A stretch of DNA of 64,000 nt, taken from Haemonchus contortus (taxonomy: Eukaryota > Nematoda > Chromadorea > Rhabditida > Trichostrongylidae). The position numbers and the translations under genes were made by a program. The stretch spans positions 741,369-805,368 of the forward strand of contig LS997563.1 of NCBI GenBank assembly GCA_000469685.2, written 5' to 3'. The notes under the pieces are model-generated. The model made no database searches. It was not told the origin of the DNA and saw nothing but the letters and a program-made list of their open reading frames with translations. Shown here in pieces: positions 10,771 to 22,631 of this stretch; position 1 is the stretch's first letter; each line of letters opens with the position of its first letter.

Positions 10771-11904
10771 CCAGTGGAACCTCAGCATTCTAATAAGTGA
10801 TGCAGGATATAACGGAATCGTAGGTACTCGGTGACAGGAACTGAAGATAACTGATAACAGAAGATGAAGGACCTTAGAGTGCCACCTACCGATCGAAATC
10901 CTAATATCTTCGGTATCTACAATGTGGCTTTGGCCGTTCAGTATGTTTCATTCGATAAGACAAGGTGGTAGAGCAAGGTGACAAAAGTGAGTGGTGAGTG
11001 CAGCGATAGGTACCCATTAGGGCAATACGATAAGCAGATTAGAACTTTGTTCATTTCTTACTATTAGATTACGACAACTACCCGGCAAAGTTTGTGATTC
11101 AATGAAGGATCCTCTTTGCTCCATGTCATTTGCGACAAAACTTATTCGACCGCCTTTAATCTAGAATTATCAACAAATGATATCTCCGTAAAGAAAAGGG
11201 TCCATCGATAAAAAATATCTGATAACGATGCTATCATCACTCGGACCATCTCCACAGCATCATCTTTGATTGTCTAACAGTTGGGTTTCTGAAGGGTATT
11301 TATTTCTGAGGAAGAGAGCAAAAGTTTGAGACTTCCAATCGAAGGCGTAAACATCGTCTTTAACTAAATACCATTTGCACTACCCTGTTAGTCCTGTCCC
11401 AAATTTCGTGTACAGGAAACTGCCATTTGTTCCAAAAAAAGAGTGGAGAATTAGACTTACTCCAACTATCAAAGATAGAGGGAAGTTTTCGATTTCTGTT
11501 GTGTCAAAAAAGGATTTCGAGCTCTGTTTCAGTTTCATACCCTCACTCAGCTAAACACGGAAAAACTTAAAGATTATAAAAAAGGAATAAAATTTTTCAG
11601 TTCATCATTTCTCGGGATAGGGTGTTTAATATTCGCGCCAGAACCCACGCGTTCAGCACGCAATCATTCAGCTATTTTCCAACTTTTTTTAAGATTTTTC
11701 GTCATGATGTGGATAACCCAAAAATTGTCCTGATTTCTGCCCTTAGGAGTTTGACCTCTAATTTTTTAGCATCTTCTCAAACTGTTCCCTACTTATTATC
11801 ACGAGGGCTCGGAGGTACTGGGAAGATAGGTGAGAGCCTCCTAGCTGCTCCATTTTTTCCATGGCTAGTACACGTTTTTAATGAGAAACATTACTTTTTG
11901 ATTA
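10771..11904. other. No recognised feature
   Basis: AT-rich. The 127-codon open frame at 11622-12005 (+) overlaps the Penelope 3' end on the other strand, has no recognisable motif, and is not called as a gene. Confidence 0.5.
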
Positions 11905-12161
11905 TGATTAAAAATATTCGTGTGCCGTGCGAGGTTGTTAGGTGGAACAATTCATTAATCCAACGGCCTAACGTTTCGACGCTATCGTCTTATTCGGAGG
12001 CCTAGAGCAACTCGAGATGATTTGCAAAGTATCTAAAAAGCCGATCATCCCCTTTGGCGAATGTGACGACAACTTCAAACCCATAATTCGAATCTTAACT
12101 CACCCCTTATACTTCTGGTGAGGAAGATCACCTCATAATACTACTGAGTCATAAGTCGCAG

Positions 12162-12482
12162 TCATAAGTCGATATACGACAAGATATCGTTGGTTATGGA
12201 CGGGCACTCACTCTACCGTTCATTTTAGGATTTCTTTGAAAAATCCGGAGCGCCTCTAATGCCTCTCTCGCAGAAATCTCCTGCGCTCCTGCACTTTACT
12301 TTGAAGTTGTTGCCGTTGTGCTCCTCCATTTTATGCTTACCAAGCGCTTTCGTCAGGCTGTCACGCCTTATACTAGCTAGTTGCTTTTTTATTCGTATAG
12401 CTAGTTGTCTTCCCGTTTCTCCTATGTAGGTTGACCTACACGTCCGGCATTCCACTTGGTTAGTCACGCCATCAGCGCACAA
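12162..12482 (-). pseudogene. Penelope-like GIY-YIG endonuclease domain, frameshifted
   Basis: The frame at 12225-12482 reads 'VECRTCRSTYIGETGRQLAI', the Y..YIGET..(L)..R core of GIY-YIG nucleases, followed by 'HKMEEHNGNNFKVK'. After a frameshift near 12265 it continues with 'REALEALRIFQRNPKMN' and 'ECPSITNDILSYIDL', ending with a stop at 12162-12164. These match the C-terminal end of Penelope-like polyproteins, where the usual 'EAFWI' is degraded to 'EALRI'. Confidence 0.85.
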
Positions 12483-12499
12483 TTACCCTTTTTCCATGA

Positions 12500-13433
12500 G
12501 TACATATGCTGCAGCCTTTTGTTATGCACTGTTTGTCGTAGAGCCTGCTTCGAACTAGTAACTGCTTAATGTTGTTATTAGGAATATTCACTAATTGTAC
12601 AACATCTTGCATTCCAGCTCCGAAAACGCTCCGCTGTATAGCATTGCTAAATTTGTCGGAGATGAATTGAAAACAGTGGTTGCTTATTTTGAGGCGTAGA
12701 ACACTGCGTACTAGTGCGATATTTTCTAAAACCTTGTGATACGGTATAACCGTTTACGGCAGCTGTCTCACAAGCTAAACGTTGTGATTCGAGACGTTCA
12801 GCCTCACCCGTGCAGACACTTGTGCTGTTCTCAACGTGTTGCTAATGACTGTACGTGTAACAACTTGTGGATGAGCTGATTTAACATTAAGTAAGATATT
12901 CTTAGAACTAGTTTCACGGTAACAGTTCACACCAACAACTCCACTGGATACCATAACCTGGTTGTCGAGGTAAGGGAGCGAACCACCACGTGGTACCGCT
13001 CGGGTGAGTTCAATATACTGTGAATGTTCGTTCATGATTCAAAAGCACTCGTTCATTTCGAACTGTGTTGAAGTTACAATGAAACAGTTGTCGATATATA
13101 TACAGTACATTAAAGTATTTCGTTTTGAAACCGGATCCCCAATTTTGCCCTATAAAGTAAACAGCAGGACTGGTGCCAGCCGTTGTCCCATAGCAAGACC
13201 TCTGACTTCAGAAAAGTGCTTTCCCGCCCATTTGAAGATGTTACACATTAGGCATTCCTTTACCAACGTCATTATATGCATTTTACGAAGTCCAAAGGTG
13301 TTCATATTATAGGAGTCTATCCAGCATTTCAGATAATGCTTGTGGCCCCTGCTCGTTTTGGACATTAGTATATAGCGAAACGACGTCGAATGATTCGGTT
13401 TAATTATTCCTGCAGAGGCCTAGCTATATAATA
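12500..13433 (-). pseudogene. Penelope-like reverse transcriptase, C-terminal half
   Basis: Minus-strand pieces give 'FDVVSLYTNV' (RT motif A, start 13.43 kb), 'VKECLMCNIFKWAGKHFS' with 'RGLAMGQRLAPVL' (13.15-13.28 kb), 'IYIDNCFIV' (the catalytic box, normally YIDD, with the second Asp changed to Asn), then 'GGSLPYLDNQV' (12.8-13.0 kb) and 'HYRKVLENI'-like linker sequence. Stops separate the frames. The order fits Penelope RTs, and the mutated box argues against activity. Confidence 0.85.
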
Positions 13434-14851
13434 CACTGGTGTGCAAAACTCAGGAACGAGATGTTCAAATAAAGCGACAAATATGGCTACCCGCACAAAT
13501 CGAGGTAACTGATAGGTACGAAAAAAGTTTTTCTTGTCAATCAGCCAGTAGCTACCAAGTACTGTGGTAATATCCTTCTATACATCATATCCCGCGCACA
13601 TCGTCTGGATGGCCTGGCACGAAGATGGATCATCGAGAAACTCGAAAAAGGTCGAACCATGACGAGCGCAGCTCAGGAACCTTATATCGCTCACATCGTT
13701 GTTTCACGTGCACGGGGAGCATTCCGAACCTCTTATACTAGTGCATAAAGGAGGAGGTGGTCGACCAAGAACAACTACTCCAAGGTAAGACCGCTACATT
13801 GTGCAGAGATCCACGTCAATCAGCTTCTTTAATTGCAATGTCATTTAACAGGATTTCAAAGCAAGATATCCCTTGCACTACAGTGGCACGACGACTGCAC
13901 GGTGGCGGTCTCTTCGCCCGATGACCACTACGTAGGATTCCTTCGACCCTCGCGAAATGGCGGGACGGTTTAGAGTGGTACCAGGAGCATAGCTAACGGA
14001 CCGATGAGAAATGATGCCGCTTGCTTTTTCGAATGGGAGCAGATTCAGTCTGAGCAGTGATTCTGGACGCACCCTCATGGCCAGAGCTGGGGACACGCAC
14101 TCCTCTCAGAAACGTTGTGGAACTTGATCGTTCTGGTGATCGAAGTGTTATGGTATGGGGAGGCATCATGCTTCGCAACCGTACTAACCTTCGGATTTCT
14201 AAGCGTGGCACCCTTAACAGTCGGCGTTACTGTGAAAAGGAACCTCTGCCTAACGTGTATCTTTTCAGGACTGCAGGGAGCCGTGACTTCATTTTTATAA
14301 ATAACAATGCGCGACCTCATCGAGCATCTCAGGTTGAAGAGTTCAATACACAGGAGGTTACCCAGCGAATGTAGTGACGTGTCCGTTCCCTCGACCTGAA
14401 TTCCATGAAGCACGTGTAGGATGCGTTGGGTAGAGGCATTACAGCACGTCAAAATGCACCACTGACCGTCCATCAATTGTCAGTTGCGCTGATAGAGGAG
14501 TGGAATGCCCTACTACAATAACTCATTTCCAGCCTCGGGATCGCTATGGATGGAAAGTATGGGATCGCGTTGGAGAGCATTTACTGTTGTCCGTGGTGAT
14601 CACACACACCATTAGAAACCGCATCGCTTTTTTTGAAGTATTAGGATAAGTTGTGAGGAACCATGTGTAGTCGGTACCTATCAATAAAAATGCCTTATTT
14701 GCTAGTCCTATTTCGATTTTCTGCCGGTTACTTCCTGTGCAATACCGTAATGGTCCTCCCTTTGTGTGGTTTAAATTTCATCGAGCTCTGTCGTCTGGCA
14801 GAGATTCAGTGATAGAAAGTTGCTTTCGTCCCTAAGTTTTGCACACCAGTG
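13434..14851 (+). mobile_element. Tc1-like DNA transposon, 1418 bp, degraded
   Basis: The termini are 'CACTGGTGTGCAAAACT' and its complement 'AGTTTTGCACACCAGTG', with TA just outside each end (13432-13433 and 14852-14853). The plus-strand transposase remnants are listed separately. It lies inside the Penelope-like element, whose RT coding sequence continues on both sides, so it inserted later. Confidence 0.92.
13610..14480 (+). pseudogene. Tc1-like transposase, broken
   Basis: Pieces in several frames read 'RRWIIEKLEKGRTMTSAAQE' (first helix-turn-helix region), 'TVARRLHGGGLFAR' (second DNA-binding motif), 'RTDEK' (first catalytic Asp), 'SVMVWGGIML', 'FIFINNNARPHRA' (second catalytic site, normally QDNARPH, Asp to Asn) and 'LDLNSMKHV' (third site, normally NPIEHVW, Glu to Lys). 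Stops and frameshifts run throughout. Two of three acidic residues are lost, so it is inactive. Confidence 0.88.
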
Positions 14852-15240
14852 TAGTTCAAGGAAAGCCTAGTACTAGGCAGGTTAGATGAAATCATGGCCA
14901 ACAGCTGGCTTACAATATTATTGAGAAACCACAAGATTCTGTCAGTTGGTCCCCACACAACTAACAATGGGTGAATTTTGAATGTATATGATGATGTAGA
15001 AAGTGCTCCGTTGAAGGAGAGTTCATAGGTCTTCACGACGCTATAGGAAACTAGACAGTTTGGACTATCCATTTTGAGTCTTCTGACCAACCTTTCACCA
15101 ATACCTGCATATCTAGCGACACTCAACCACATATGATTGAGCCGACTACACTGTGATGAAAGGTCCTCAGTCACGCGACGGTAAACAGAGGAGTTGCTGA
15201 GATGGAGTTCGGTTATGGCTCTATCAAGTGTTTGAGACAT
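14852..15240 (-). pseudogene. Penelope-like reverse transcriptase, N-terminal half
   Basis: The minus-strand frame begins 'FVVMSQTLDRAITEL' (15240) and reads 'EDLSSQCSRLNHMWLSVARY', 'GERLVRRLKMDSPNC', 'FKIHPLLVVWGPTD' and 'LWFLNNIVSQLLAMI', the segment before RT motif A. It is cut at 14853 by the Tc1-like element and continues at 13433. Upstream, to about 15690, further remnants of the same protein are visible between stops. Confidence 0.85.
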
Positions 15241-15884
15241 AACTACAAAGTCACCACTTTATAGCTAACGAGTTAAGATCGAATGGAACGTTACGTAAGT
15301 TATACGTAACGTTGTTTCATTTGATCTTACATCGCGCAATTGCTGTAACCCCTGCGTTTGCTTATACGTTAAGTTTGTGTTCCGAAGCCTCCTGTTCTGA
15401 ACAGTCAAGACTTTCGCGGACAATATCTCGAACTTGACGTCAGCATCGGGTATGGTGAGGATTCTTTATAAAAACTACGCGGTAATGGCGTATCGAATCT
15501 CTATTAGGATTAGAAATTTGCAACTCATGATCCCGTCTGCTCTTGGTAGGTCAGGCAATAGATCTCTAAACCTCTGAAGACATCAAACAACTTTACGGAG
15601 TGTATGTGCGTTTACGTTCTGCGCCGTGCGAAAGACGAACCTAAACTGAACATCTCTAAAGCATGAGAGGAGATATGATCGTTTCCAAGAACCGTAGTCC
15701 TTGCTAAAATACCATCACTACGCGCTTCGTGGCTTTTGTAAAGATGGACCGTGGTGGACTGGGTTTTTTTGCTGTGGGTGTTCCCATGATGAGAGCTTCA
15801 CAGTCTTTCGTACTTCTTACTTCTTACTTTTTGATCTGACCTCCCCACACTTAATCTACAGTTCTTATCCACACAGTTCCATGA

Positions 15885-16535
15885 CTCATTGGAGTTTCGC
15901 GAGATTACGGATGCCGTTGCCTCTGAAATACATCGATTCGAAGGCCTTTGATACTGTCAGGACAGAAGCGGTGATTGACGCCCTGGGCAAACCGGGTATC
16001 TGTCCAGCACAACTTCACGATCAGGATTTCCCCAATTTGCGACAAGGTCATTTTCGACGTGAAGAGGCAGGGCGATACCATACATCCCAATCTTCTTGGT
16101 GCCGCTCCCGAGAACGTATTTGGAATGGGAAGACATGGACACAGTGGAGTTCAACGACCACCACTTGACCATCTCCTTTTCCGGACGACATCGTGTTTAT
16201 AACACCCAATATCGGCACGTTTCTGGAAGGATCGGCTCAAGACTGAACTTAACAAGGACGATGTTTATGAGAAACGGATCGGTATCTGATGCTCCCTTCA
16301 CGTTAATGGAACGGATACCTCTGAGCGCTCTAGCAAGATGAACATGTCGTCAGCGCCAGCCATTCAACGCAGAGAGGACGATGCTCGGAATGCCCCGGCA
16401 CGCGCAATGCAGAGGGGAGTCCGGGCAAAGTTGATCTTTTAGTCGTCTTGCGACAGAGAGCCGCGGAGGCGTTACTGACGTTTGCTTGGAGAATCAGTGG
16501 TAACGGGACGACAGGTGATGATTTCATTGATGTCA
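15885..16535 (+). pseudogene. RTE family 1 retrotransposon, 3' fragment with deletions
   Basis: Plus-strand pieces read 'YIDSKAFDTVRTEAVIDALG' (RT motif A), 'FPNLRQGHF' region with 'GRYHTSQSSWCRSRERIWN' frameshifted from RQGDTI..LENV, 'NLTRTMFMRNGSVSDAPFT', then 'PAIQRREDDARN' and a collapsed C-terminus ending 'WRRYW'-like. A large internal deletion removes the FADD box region and much of the C-terminal domain. Confidence 0.75.
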
Positions 16536-18750
16536 TTAAGCTAGTTGCACATCTTCAGGAGAAATCGAAGTCAAAGAAAATTCTGTCATTCCATTTTGTT
16601 TCCCATACTGAAACATTCACAAGACAAACCCTTGGAACAGTTACGTGTGAGAACTCAGCACTGGTGAAACAATCAAGAAAAAGGGGTCCGAGAAAGGAAA
16701 TTCGGCACGGTAGATCTGTAGACACTTGCCACTGCACTGTTATTAGCTTTCGATTATCATCCCTTTTTCTCCGCTAACGTTGCATCGATACTATTTGCTG
16801 AAGGACCATCTGAAGAAAACAACGCTGAAGTAATGAGAAGAGGAAATTCGTAGCTGTCGCCGCTGTAGTTTTAGTCCTGCAGAAATGGGTGGATGTTTGG
16901 AGTAAGGTATTTCTGTAGAGTCTAGTTGAGACTATTGCAGTAATGAAATGGTGATGAACTTCTCAAACTTTCTGAAGTATTGAGGTACGATGCAGCGTTT
17001 CATATTGAAACCTAATCACGTTAGTTGTGAGCGGTGAGCATTTATGTACATATGCAGTGTATTAAATATCGATTGGTCCTGAGACGGTTTCCTGTTCCCT
17101 GTTCGATTGCCGAAAGGGTACGGTGCAAAATTTTGAACACCATGCTTACAAAACCAATTTTTTCGGCTGCCTCATTAGTGTTTAACTTTTTACGCTTGTG
17201 TATTCCAAAATGATTTCTTTTAATTTTTCTCCATGTCGAAAATTAAAAAGGACTGTAGGATTCATGTGGAAAACGACTGCCTCGAATAAAGCAACGAGCG
17301 CAACCAATAGTTGAAATAAGGCGCTTACTAGAATAGATGTTAGGAACTGGGATAAAAGCTCTCACTGGAAACTGACGATTCTGTGCAGAAAATGGCAACA
17401 GCAGGCAACAAGTTCCTATCATCGATGAGGCGGAACACTATTATTGCGCGCTTACTATTGTTGAGGGCAACAACGAATTTCAACTAACACTATTTACAAG
17501 CTTCAGGCCCAGCCCACGAAGTTATTGTGGTATCCGGTTTCGTCAGGGAATGTAACGAATCGTCCAGATTAGTACAAAGATAACGAAGAGAAAGCGTAAA
17601 CGGCGTGTTTACACAAATATAAGGCTTCGGAAAAGTAGTAAGATAGGAGTCGGAAGAGATTGTGATGGAAAAATGGAATGGAAAAAGTCTTCGAGGAAGC
17701 TGTCCGCAACGTCTGCAATTGCGCTCAGCCTATTTAATAGGCGCTGACTCAATCCTCTCACCATTCTGCAACATTGTGGACATTCTGATGAGTCCGAGCA
17801 TCCAATGGAACCGGCAGGACAATGATTTCGACCACCCCCCCCCCTCAATTTGAATAACCCTACCTTCAGGTAACCTACATGCTAGAATTTTCAGTTATTT
17901 CTTCGTGTACACTACATGCCTGCTCAGGCGAGGTCATTGATGTGTTTATGTACAGTACCAAGAACACCCTCTGACTTTCTCTGAAGAATTATGTTCATTC
18001 GGAACATAGTATTAGTAGGCCACGCCATCCCTTCTCCCCCCCCCCCCCCTCTCCCTGTGAAAGCCAATATGGTGAGCCTCATGTAAAAAATTCCCTGTGT
18101 TGTTTTTTTTACTTATTAACTTGCTCATCAAAGTATTCCTAGAAATCAGTTATTTGGTGTTAATGTAATGACGTCGATCTGTTTTTAACAACTTAGTGCT
18201 CTGAATGTTGATTTGGCAGGTGTATCCCTCAATGAAAAACAGGCCCCTACAAACATTAACATGTAAACGATCATGCAATGAAGAAAAACAGAAAAAAAAT
18301 TGATAAAGCCAACATTCAAAAGGAACAAAGCGAGCCTGTTTTCCATCGAGGTATGCCTGTTTAACATGGAGTATTAATGTATAGTGAAATATATTACCCT
18401 AAAATTCCATAGATAAGAGCGGGTGAACCTACCGGTGAAAAATGAATTGGAAAAAATCAAAATTGAATGCAGTCACCCCTCTAACTAATTAGACCCGAAG
18501 GCACTTCCGAAGGAGTGCGTGGAAATATTGGTTCCAGCTGCACATTGTTCCTCAAATCATGTTGTTCTTGTTGACATGTTCTTCTTGAATCATGTCGTGT
18601 TCTTGACAGTGAACAAGACCACATCAAAGGCCCGAATTGAAGATTGTGCAGAACAGACTAGATAATAATAAGAAACTTATACATTATCATGCGTGTATAC
18701 GTGCAAATAATTAATTAAAAAGAGAAACACACAAGGTCTAACAAGGGAAG
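16536..18750. other. No recognised gene; two poly-C tracts
   Basis: AT-rich sequence with short poly-C runs at about 17837-17847 and 18037-18049. Open frames are short and without motifs. Confidence 0.5.
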
Positions 18751-18765
18751 GATATTCAAGTTGAT

Positions 18766-19200
18766 ATGTACAGTAGCGCTCAAAAGTCTTCGATGAAATG
18801 GTTGTTCAGCCGTACTTTTCAGTCGTAACTTCTTTCCTACTGGATCTAATCAAGCGAAATTTCTATATTCGGAGCGTGGATGTATTGTGAATATTCACCA
18901 CCATCAATCTGCAATTTGATCATGTTCCAGATATTGCCCAAGAGCATGAGCTCAAAATCGACTAGAGATACAGATGATGGTCTTTCTAGAATCTCTTTCC
19001 TTTTTGTCATGTCTAAAATGTACGAGCCGTAATGCCGAACACCATAGATGAGAAAAACGCACATAAGGTGCGAATAATTGCAGACGCCAACAACTCTAGT
19101 TTTAGCAAAATGTGCTACCGCAACAAACACCTTGCTCTACCTGTGGATATTGCAGCTTTGCAGTCAAATAGGGTTGGGTAGGGTAGATAACATATCCAAA
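18766..19200. other. Possible fragment of a Tc1/mariner-type element
   Basis: 'TACAGTAGCGCTCAAAAGT' at about 18770 looks like a TA followed by a Tc1-type terminus, and unrecognised sequence follows. I found no matching second end, so this is weak. Confidence 0.25.
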
Positions 19201-19204
19201 TTTC

Positions 19205-19560
19205 GCGCGATTTGGTCTACTAACAAGGGAAGGATACTAGGTCGCAGTGGCCATCTGAGATGAGATGTATACGGCCGAATGTGTCTCCAGGTGAGTATCT
19301 CAAATCCGCTTTCCAAATCTGCTAAACGATTCTGGGGTCAGAGTTATGGGACCGTTTCCTCTCCTGTGTTAAACGCCCCGAGATGCCTATATAAGCCAAC
19401 CGAAAACAAGACCGAATGTGCGGCGATGGAGCAGTTGGTACGGTGGCGGACTCTCAGGATGGTCACGGAGGTTCGAGTCCTTGATGCTTCTGCTCGTTTT
19501 GCATTTTGAAAAAACATCTCCCAAACGCTTGCAAAATGCTTTTACGCTTCATATCCACCA
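19205..19560 (+). repeat. SINE-like repeat with tRNA-like segment
   Basis: This begins 'TAACAAGGGAAGGATACT' and continues with the shared 'AAATCTGCTAAACGATTCTG' block. A tRNA-like stretch at 19428-19480 has A-box-like 'TGGAGCAGTTGGTACGG' and B-box-like 'GGTTCGAGTCC'. Related copies lie at 20.1, 21.6, 40.9 and 43.6 kb. Confidence 0.6.
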
Positions 19561-19834
19561 TCTGTAGGGTTCCCTTACGTTTGACAAATGCTGTAAAGGA
19601 TAATATAATGGAAGTTTTCCCTTACCCCCATTTACCCCCACCCACCGAATAGAGATGCAGTCCTATCCCAATCACTCGAAGGGGTTGAGAAATTTATGAA
19701 TTTATGGCAGCACCGTGCAGTTTCGACAGAGGGGAGAGCGGGGGGGGGGGGTCGGATGACTCATCTGACCGTAATACTCGCTGTTAGAGCAATGCCCTCT
19801 GCTCGGCCAGACATGAACCATCATGGGTACTATT

Positions 19835-20102
19835 CTACCTATTACACCCCCAAAACCTCATAATCTTGATTTTCGATGAAACTTCGCCTATAGGGGTAAT
19901 CCGATGCCCTGATAATGAATATGACCTGTATTTTTGGCGTTGGCACCATTTGGAGCCAATTGGCGCCAATTTGGCGCCAAGGGTGTTTTCACCAAAATTG
20001 CTGAAAACATGCGTTTAGGGGTTATTTGAGGTCCCGATGACGAATATAACATTCATTTTTGACGCTGGCGCCATTTGACTCCATATGGCGCCAAATTCGC
20101 GC
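19835..20102 (+). repeat. Dispersed repeat family G (GGCGCC-rich), copy 1
   Basis: Shares with 23240-23445 'ATTTTCGATGAAACTTCGCC', 'CCAAGGGTGTTTTCACCA' and 'GGGGTTATTTGAGGTC'. It contains runs of TTGGCGCCAA-type palindromes. No coding content. Confidence 0.65.
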
Positions 20103-20345
20103 CAATCTGCTAAACGATTCTGGGAACAAAGTTACGGGACCAATCCCTCCCTGTGTTATACCAATGTAGCGAACGAACCACCGAGCCCAGCAAGCGTAAC
20201 TGTGCAATGGTGGCGCAGCTGATAGGACCGTGGATTTTTTGGGCGTGATATCGAGGATCGATTCCTTCATACATGCGCTCGTTTTACTTCCCATGATATG
20301 CGTCCTAAAAGCTTGCAAAACGTTTCTGGACTAAATGTTCGGCAT
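20103..20345 (+). repeat. SINE-like repeat with tRNA-like internal promoter
   Basis: The conserved head 'CTGCTAAACGATTCTGGGAA' leads to A-box-like 'TGGCGCAGCTGATAGG' (20211-20226) and B-box-like 'GGATCGATTCC' (20255-20265), then 'ATGCGCTCGTTTTAC'. The spacing fits a tRNA-derived RNA polymerase III promoter. It does not fold as a functional tRNA. Confidence 0.65.
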
Positions 20346-20514
20346 TTGCGGGCTCCTTCGTAATTTGGGAACATAGAAAAGGTGTTGCAAGGAAAGTATT
20401 TTTCTTGACTCTACCCGGCCGAATTAGTAGGGTTGAGCTCCATTCGAGCAAGAGAGGAATTCTAAACATCTCAGAGTGGATTTAGAAGGCTTCAGAGTTT
20501 CCAAATGATGCATT

Positions 20515-21012
20515 GGATCAAACGCTCTTCAACATGCTACAAGCAAATCTTCTAAGCATCTTCTGATTTGGCATTATCATATCTGAAGGAGGGCTCTCGT
20601 TCTTGCAGGATAACATGGGCAACATCCAGGGAGAAGTGGTAATGAATAGCTTTCGAACCGTACTTCTCGATGCTATGAAAACAAGCCCATTACCCTTTGC
20701 GAGGAAGTCGATTTCGTGAGGGGCGATCACAATGATCCTCTGCGGTCGCCTGATGAGGACAGCGACGATGGACCCGTAACTTCGCGAAAGAAACCTGGAA
20801 GCCCGTTTGTGGGGATACAGAGGTTCCGGAGTGAAACGTAGCCTTCGAGTTTGTGATCCGGTCTGGTATAAGAATCCATTCCCTTCTGTGTATAGTTTGA
20901 GTGTCAAAGAAAAGCCTCACTTCTTCGTACATGAAACATGTTTTGAATCATCACAACAGAGTGCCATCTTCGGAAATTAAGTGGAAGTGCGAGAGACCAT
21001 GGGCTTTCGAAC
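20515..21012 (-). repeat. Dispersed repeat family E, copy 1 (coding-like)
   Basis: In the minus direction it matches 42585-43088 (+). Both start with a block reading GGTCTCTCGCACTTCCACTT here, pass through a block reading TTACGGGTCCATCGTCGCTG and CGCAGAGGATCATTGTGATC, and end near 'TTTGCTTGTA'. A 129-codon frame (20518-20907) lies here, but the other copy has stops in that frame. Identity unknown; possibly an old retroposed gene or transposon piece. Confidence 0.6.
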
Positions 21013-21014
21013 TA

Positions 21015-21960
21015 GCCTATTATCAACCCTTACGACATCTTATGTGGTTGTAACTACCAGGTGCAAAACAAGCGGACCAATCTACCAACGTGTGGAGATT
21101 AGCGGATAAATTGGAAGGAAAGTTATCATAAAAATGAAAATGGGAGTCCCATTGTATGGCAGTCATTCTCACTGGATACCGCTCCAAATCAAAGATGAAG
21201 GCCCATGTAGGGCAACTTCAAAGCAAATTGTAGGTGGATGCCATATCATGCCCCACCACACCACCACGTTTATCTCATGAAAGGGCTTGAAAGGATGTTC
21301 ACCTCAAGAATAGAATGAGTGGATCATATGTGCACACAAGGCGATAAACTATTGTTCTTCAGTATTTCCTCAACAATGCCAGTTAACTTGTACCACCGCT
21401 TCGAAAGCGCGACAGTATTCCTAGAATGTGCGAACCGTAACCTTCCCAGAGAGGCATGTGGTCGGATGAGTCATTCGACCGTTTCTACTGTAAGTGCATG
21501 GAGGTGCCGAAGGTTTCGAAATATCATCCTGACTGTTCGGGGTAGAGAGGGTATTCGGTCAGTAGTGGTAAAAAAATTTCATTGGATTCCTAATCCCCGC
21601 AGTCCTAGAATGTGAGGGAGCCTCGTAGATGAGCAATTAAGCCCAAAAACGTTTTGCAAGCGTGCACTTAATGGAAAAACAGAACGAGCGCATGCATCAA
21701 GGAATCGAACATTATGTCATGTCTACCAGTCTACCGTCCTATCAGCTGCGCCACCGTTGTGCAGGTACGGCTTTGCCGGGCTCGGTGATCCGCTCGGTGT
21801 AGTGGTGTAACACAGGGAGACATTGGTCCCGTAACTTTGTTCCCAGAATCGTTTAGCAGATTTGGATCACAGATTTGAGATCAGCGTTCGAAACCTTCTG
21901 CGGCGATATATAATACATGTCATCTTGAATGGACTTTGCGACCAAGAATCCTTCCCTTGG
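21015..21960 (-). repeat. SINE-like repeat plus associated 3' segment
   Basis: Minus-strand copy of the tRNA-like repeat. At 21665-21790, read in reverse complement, are 'TGGCGCAGCTGATAGGACGG' and a degenerate B box. The flanking 21840-21960 block matches 'CAGATTTGAGATCAGCGTTC' and 'CTTCCCTTG'. The part below 21605 resembles the sequence following the 40.9-kb copy, for example the rc of 'CCCCGAACGGTCAAGATAAT'. Confidence 0.6.
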
Positions 21961-22021
21961 AAAATAGCTTTCCCAAATTGTAATAAGTGGGGGATGAGCT
22001 GAGCCTTTGAAAGCACATGAC

Positions 22022-22631
22022 TTAAAGGCACAGTTAACGAGGGGGTATACATCTCATTTTGAGTGACCACTGCGACAAAGTATCCTTCCCTTGTAAGTGC
22101 GAAGTTTAAGCTAAGCAGGAAAAAGCCGTGTTTCCATCCATCAGCTCTCATGCAGTTTGAAGATGAAGTATAGAAACTTCCAAGAAGTTTCTAAAAGATT
22201 ATGAAGCAGTTTTCTTTCTTTCTCTCCTTTATTTTTGTGTACTTAGTCTGGCCTCATTGCACTTGTTCAACATAGTCTCAACTTTAAAAGGCTGCATCAT
22301 TTATGAGGGAATCCACGTAGAAAGTTCAAAGAGCTTGCCGTGACCAATGACGAGTGGAAGGCAGTTTTGAATATTTCTGACTTGATGTAGTCAACTCTAA
22401 TGAAAACGAAAAACTGAAATCCCGTAAGAATATCCCTTCCATGCCATTTCCGTCATGGTGATCTCGTACAACCATAATCTTTCCTACTTTTGAAAAACCT
22501 GATTTTTTTTTCGTAAAGTCGGCGGATACCTTCTCTTCCTTCGCCACTGACGCACTACTCTAGACCAATACATATTTTCGCTTTTCGACTTGAAAAGGGT
22601 ACCTCGAAATTATCGTGAACTGCGCCTTTAA
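22022..22631. mobile_element. TTAA-flanked MITE, copy 1
   Basis: The ends are 'TTAAAGGCACAGTTAACGA' (22022) and 'TCGTGAACTGCGCCTTTAA' (to 22631), imperfect inverted repeats with TTAA at both edges. It has no transposase. Interior blocks ('AAGGGTACC' near one end, 'GTACGAGATCACCATGACGG' in reverse) recur at 62.1 kb and 60.2 kb. Confidence 0.75.

Larger units (their letters stand above)
11905..15690 (-). mobile_element. Penelope-like element (RT plus GIY-YIG endonuclease), split by a Tc1-like insertion
   Basis: Minus-strand pieces on both sides of the insertion at 13434-14851 form one element. 15.2-15.65 kb holds N-terminal fragments ('LQRFRDLLPDLPRADGI', 'NRRLRNTNLTYKQTQGL'). 14.85-15.24 kb holds the start of the RT region. 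12.5-13.43 kb holds the rest of the RT and 12.16-12.48 kb the GIY-YIG domain. The 3' segment at 11905-12010 carries a motif (GACGATAGCGTCGAAACG, then a TTAATGAATTG stretch) that recurs as both arms of the palindrome at 58.97-59.22 kb. Frameshifts are frequent, so the element is dead. Confidence 0.85.

Noticed and set aside
12225..12482. Bacterial-type or mitochondrial GIY-YIG homing endonuclease
   Set aside because: It is continuous in order with Penelope-type RT pieces upstream and has the Penelope C-terminal end after a frameshift.
14806..15240. 144-codon frame as a host gene
   Set aside because: It is the N-terminal RT part of the Penelope-like element, and its last codons run into the Tc1-like insertion.
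20211..20265. tRNA gene
   Set aside because: A and B boxes are present, but the stems do not pair as a tRNA and the segment recurs in longer repeats, so it is a SINE-like copy.
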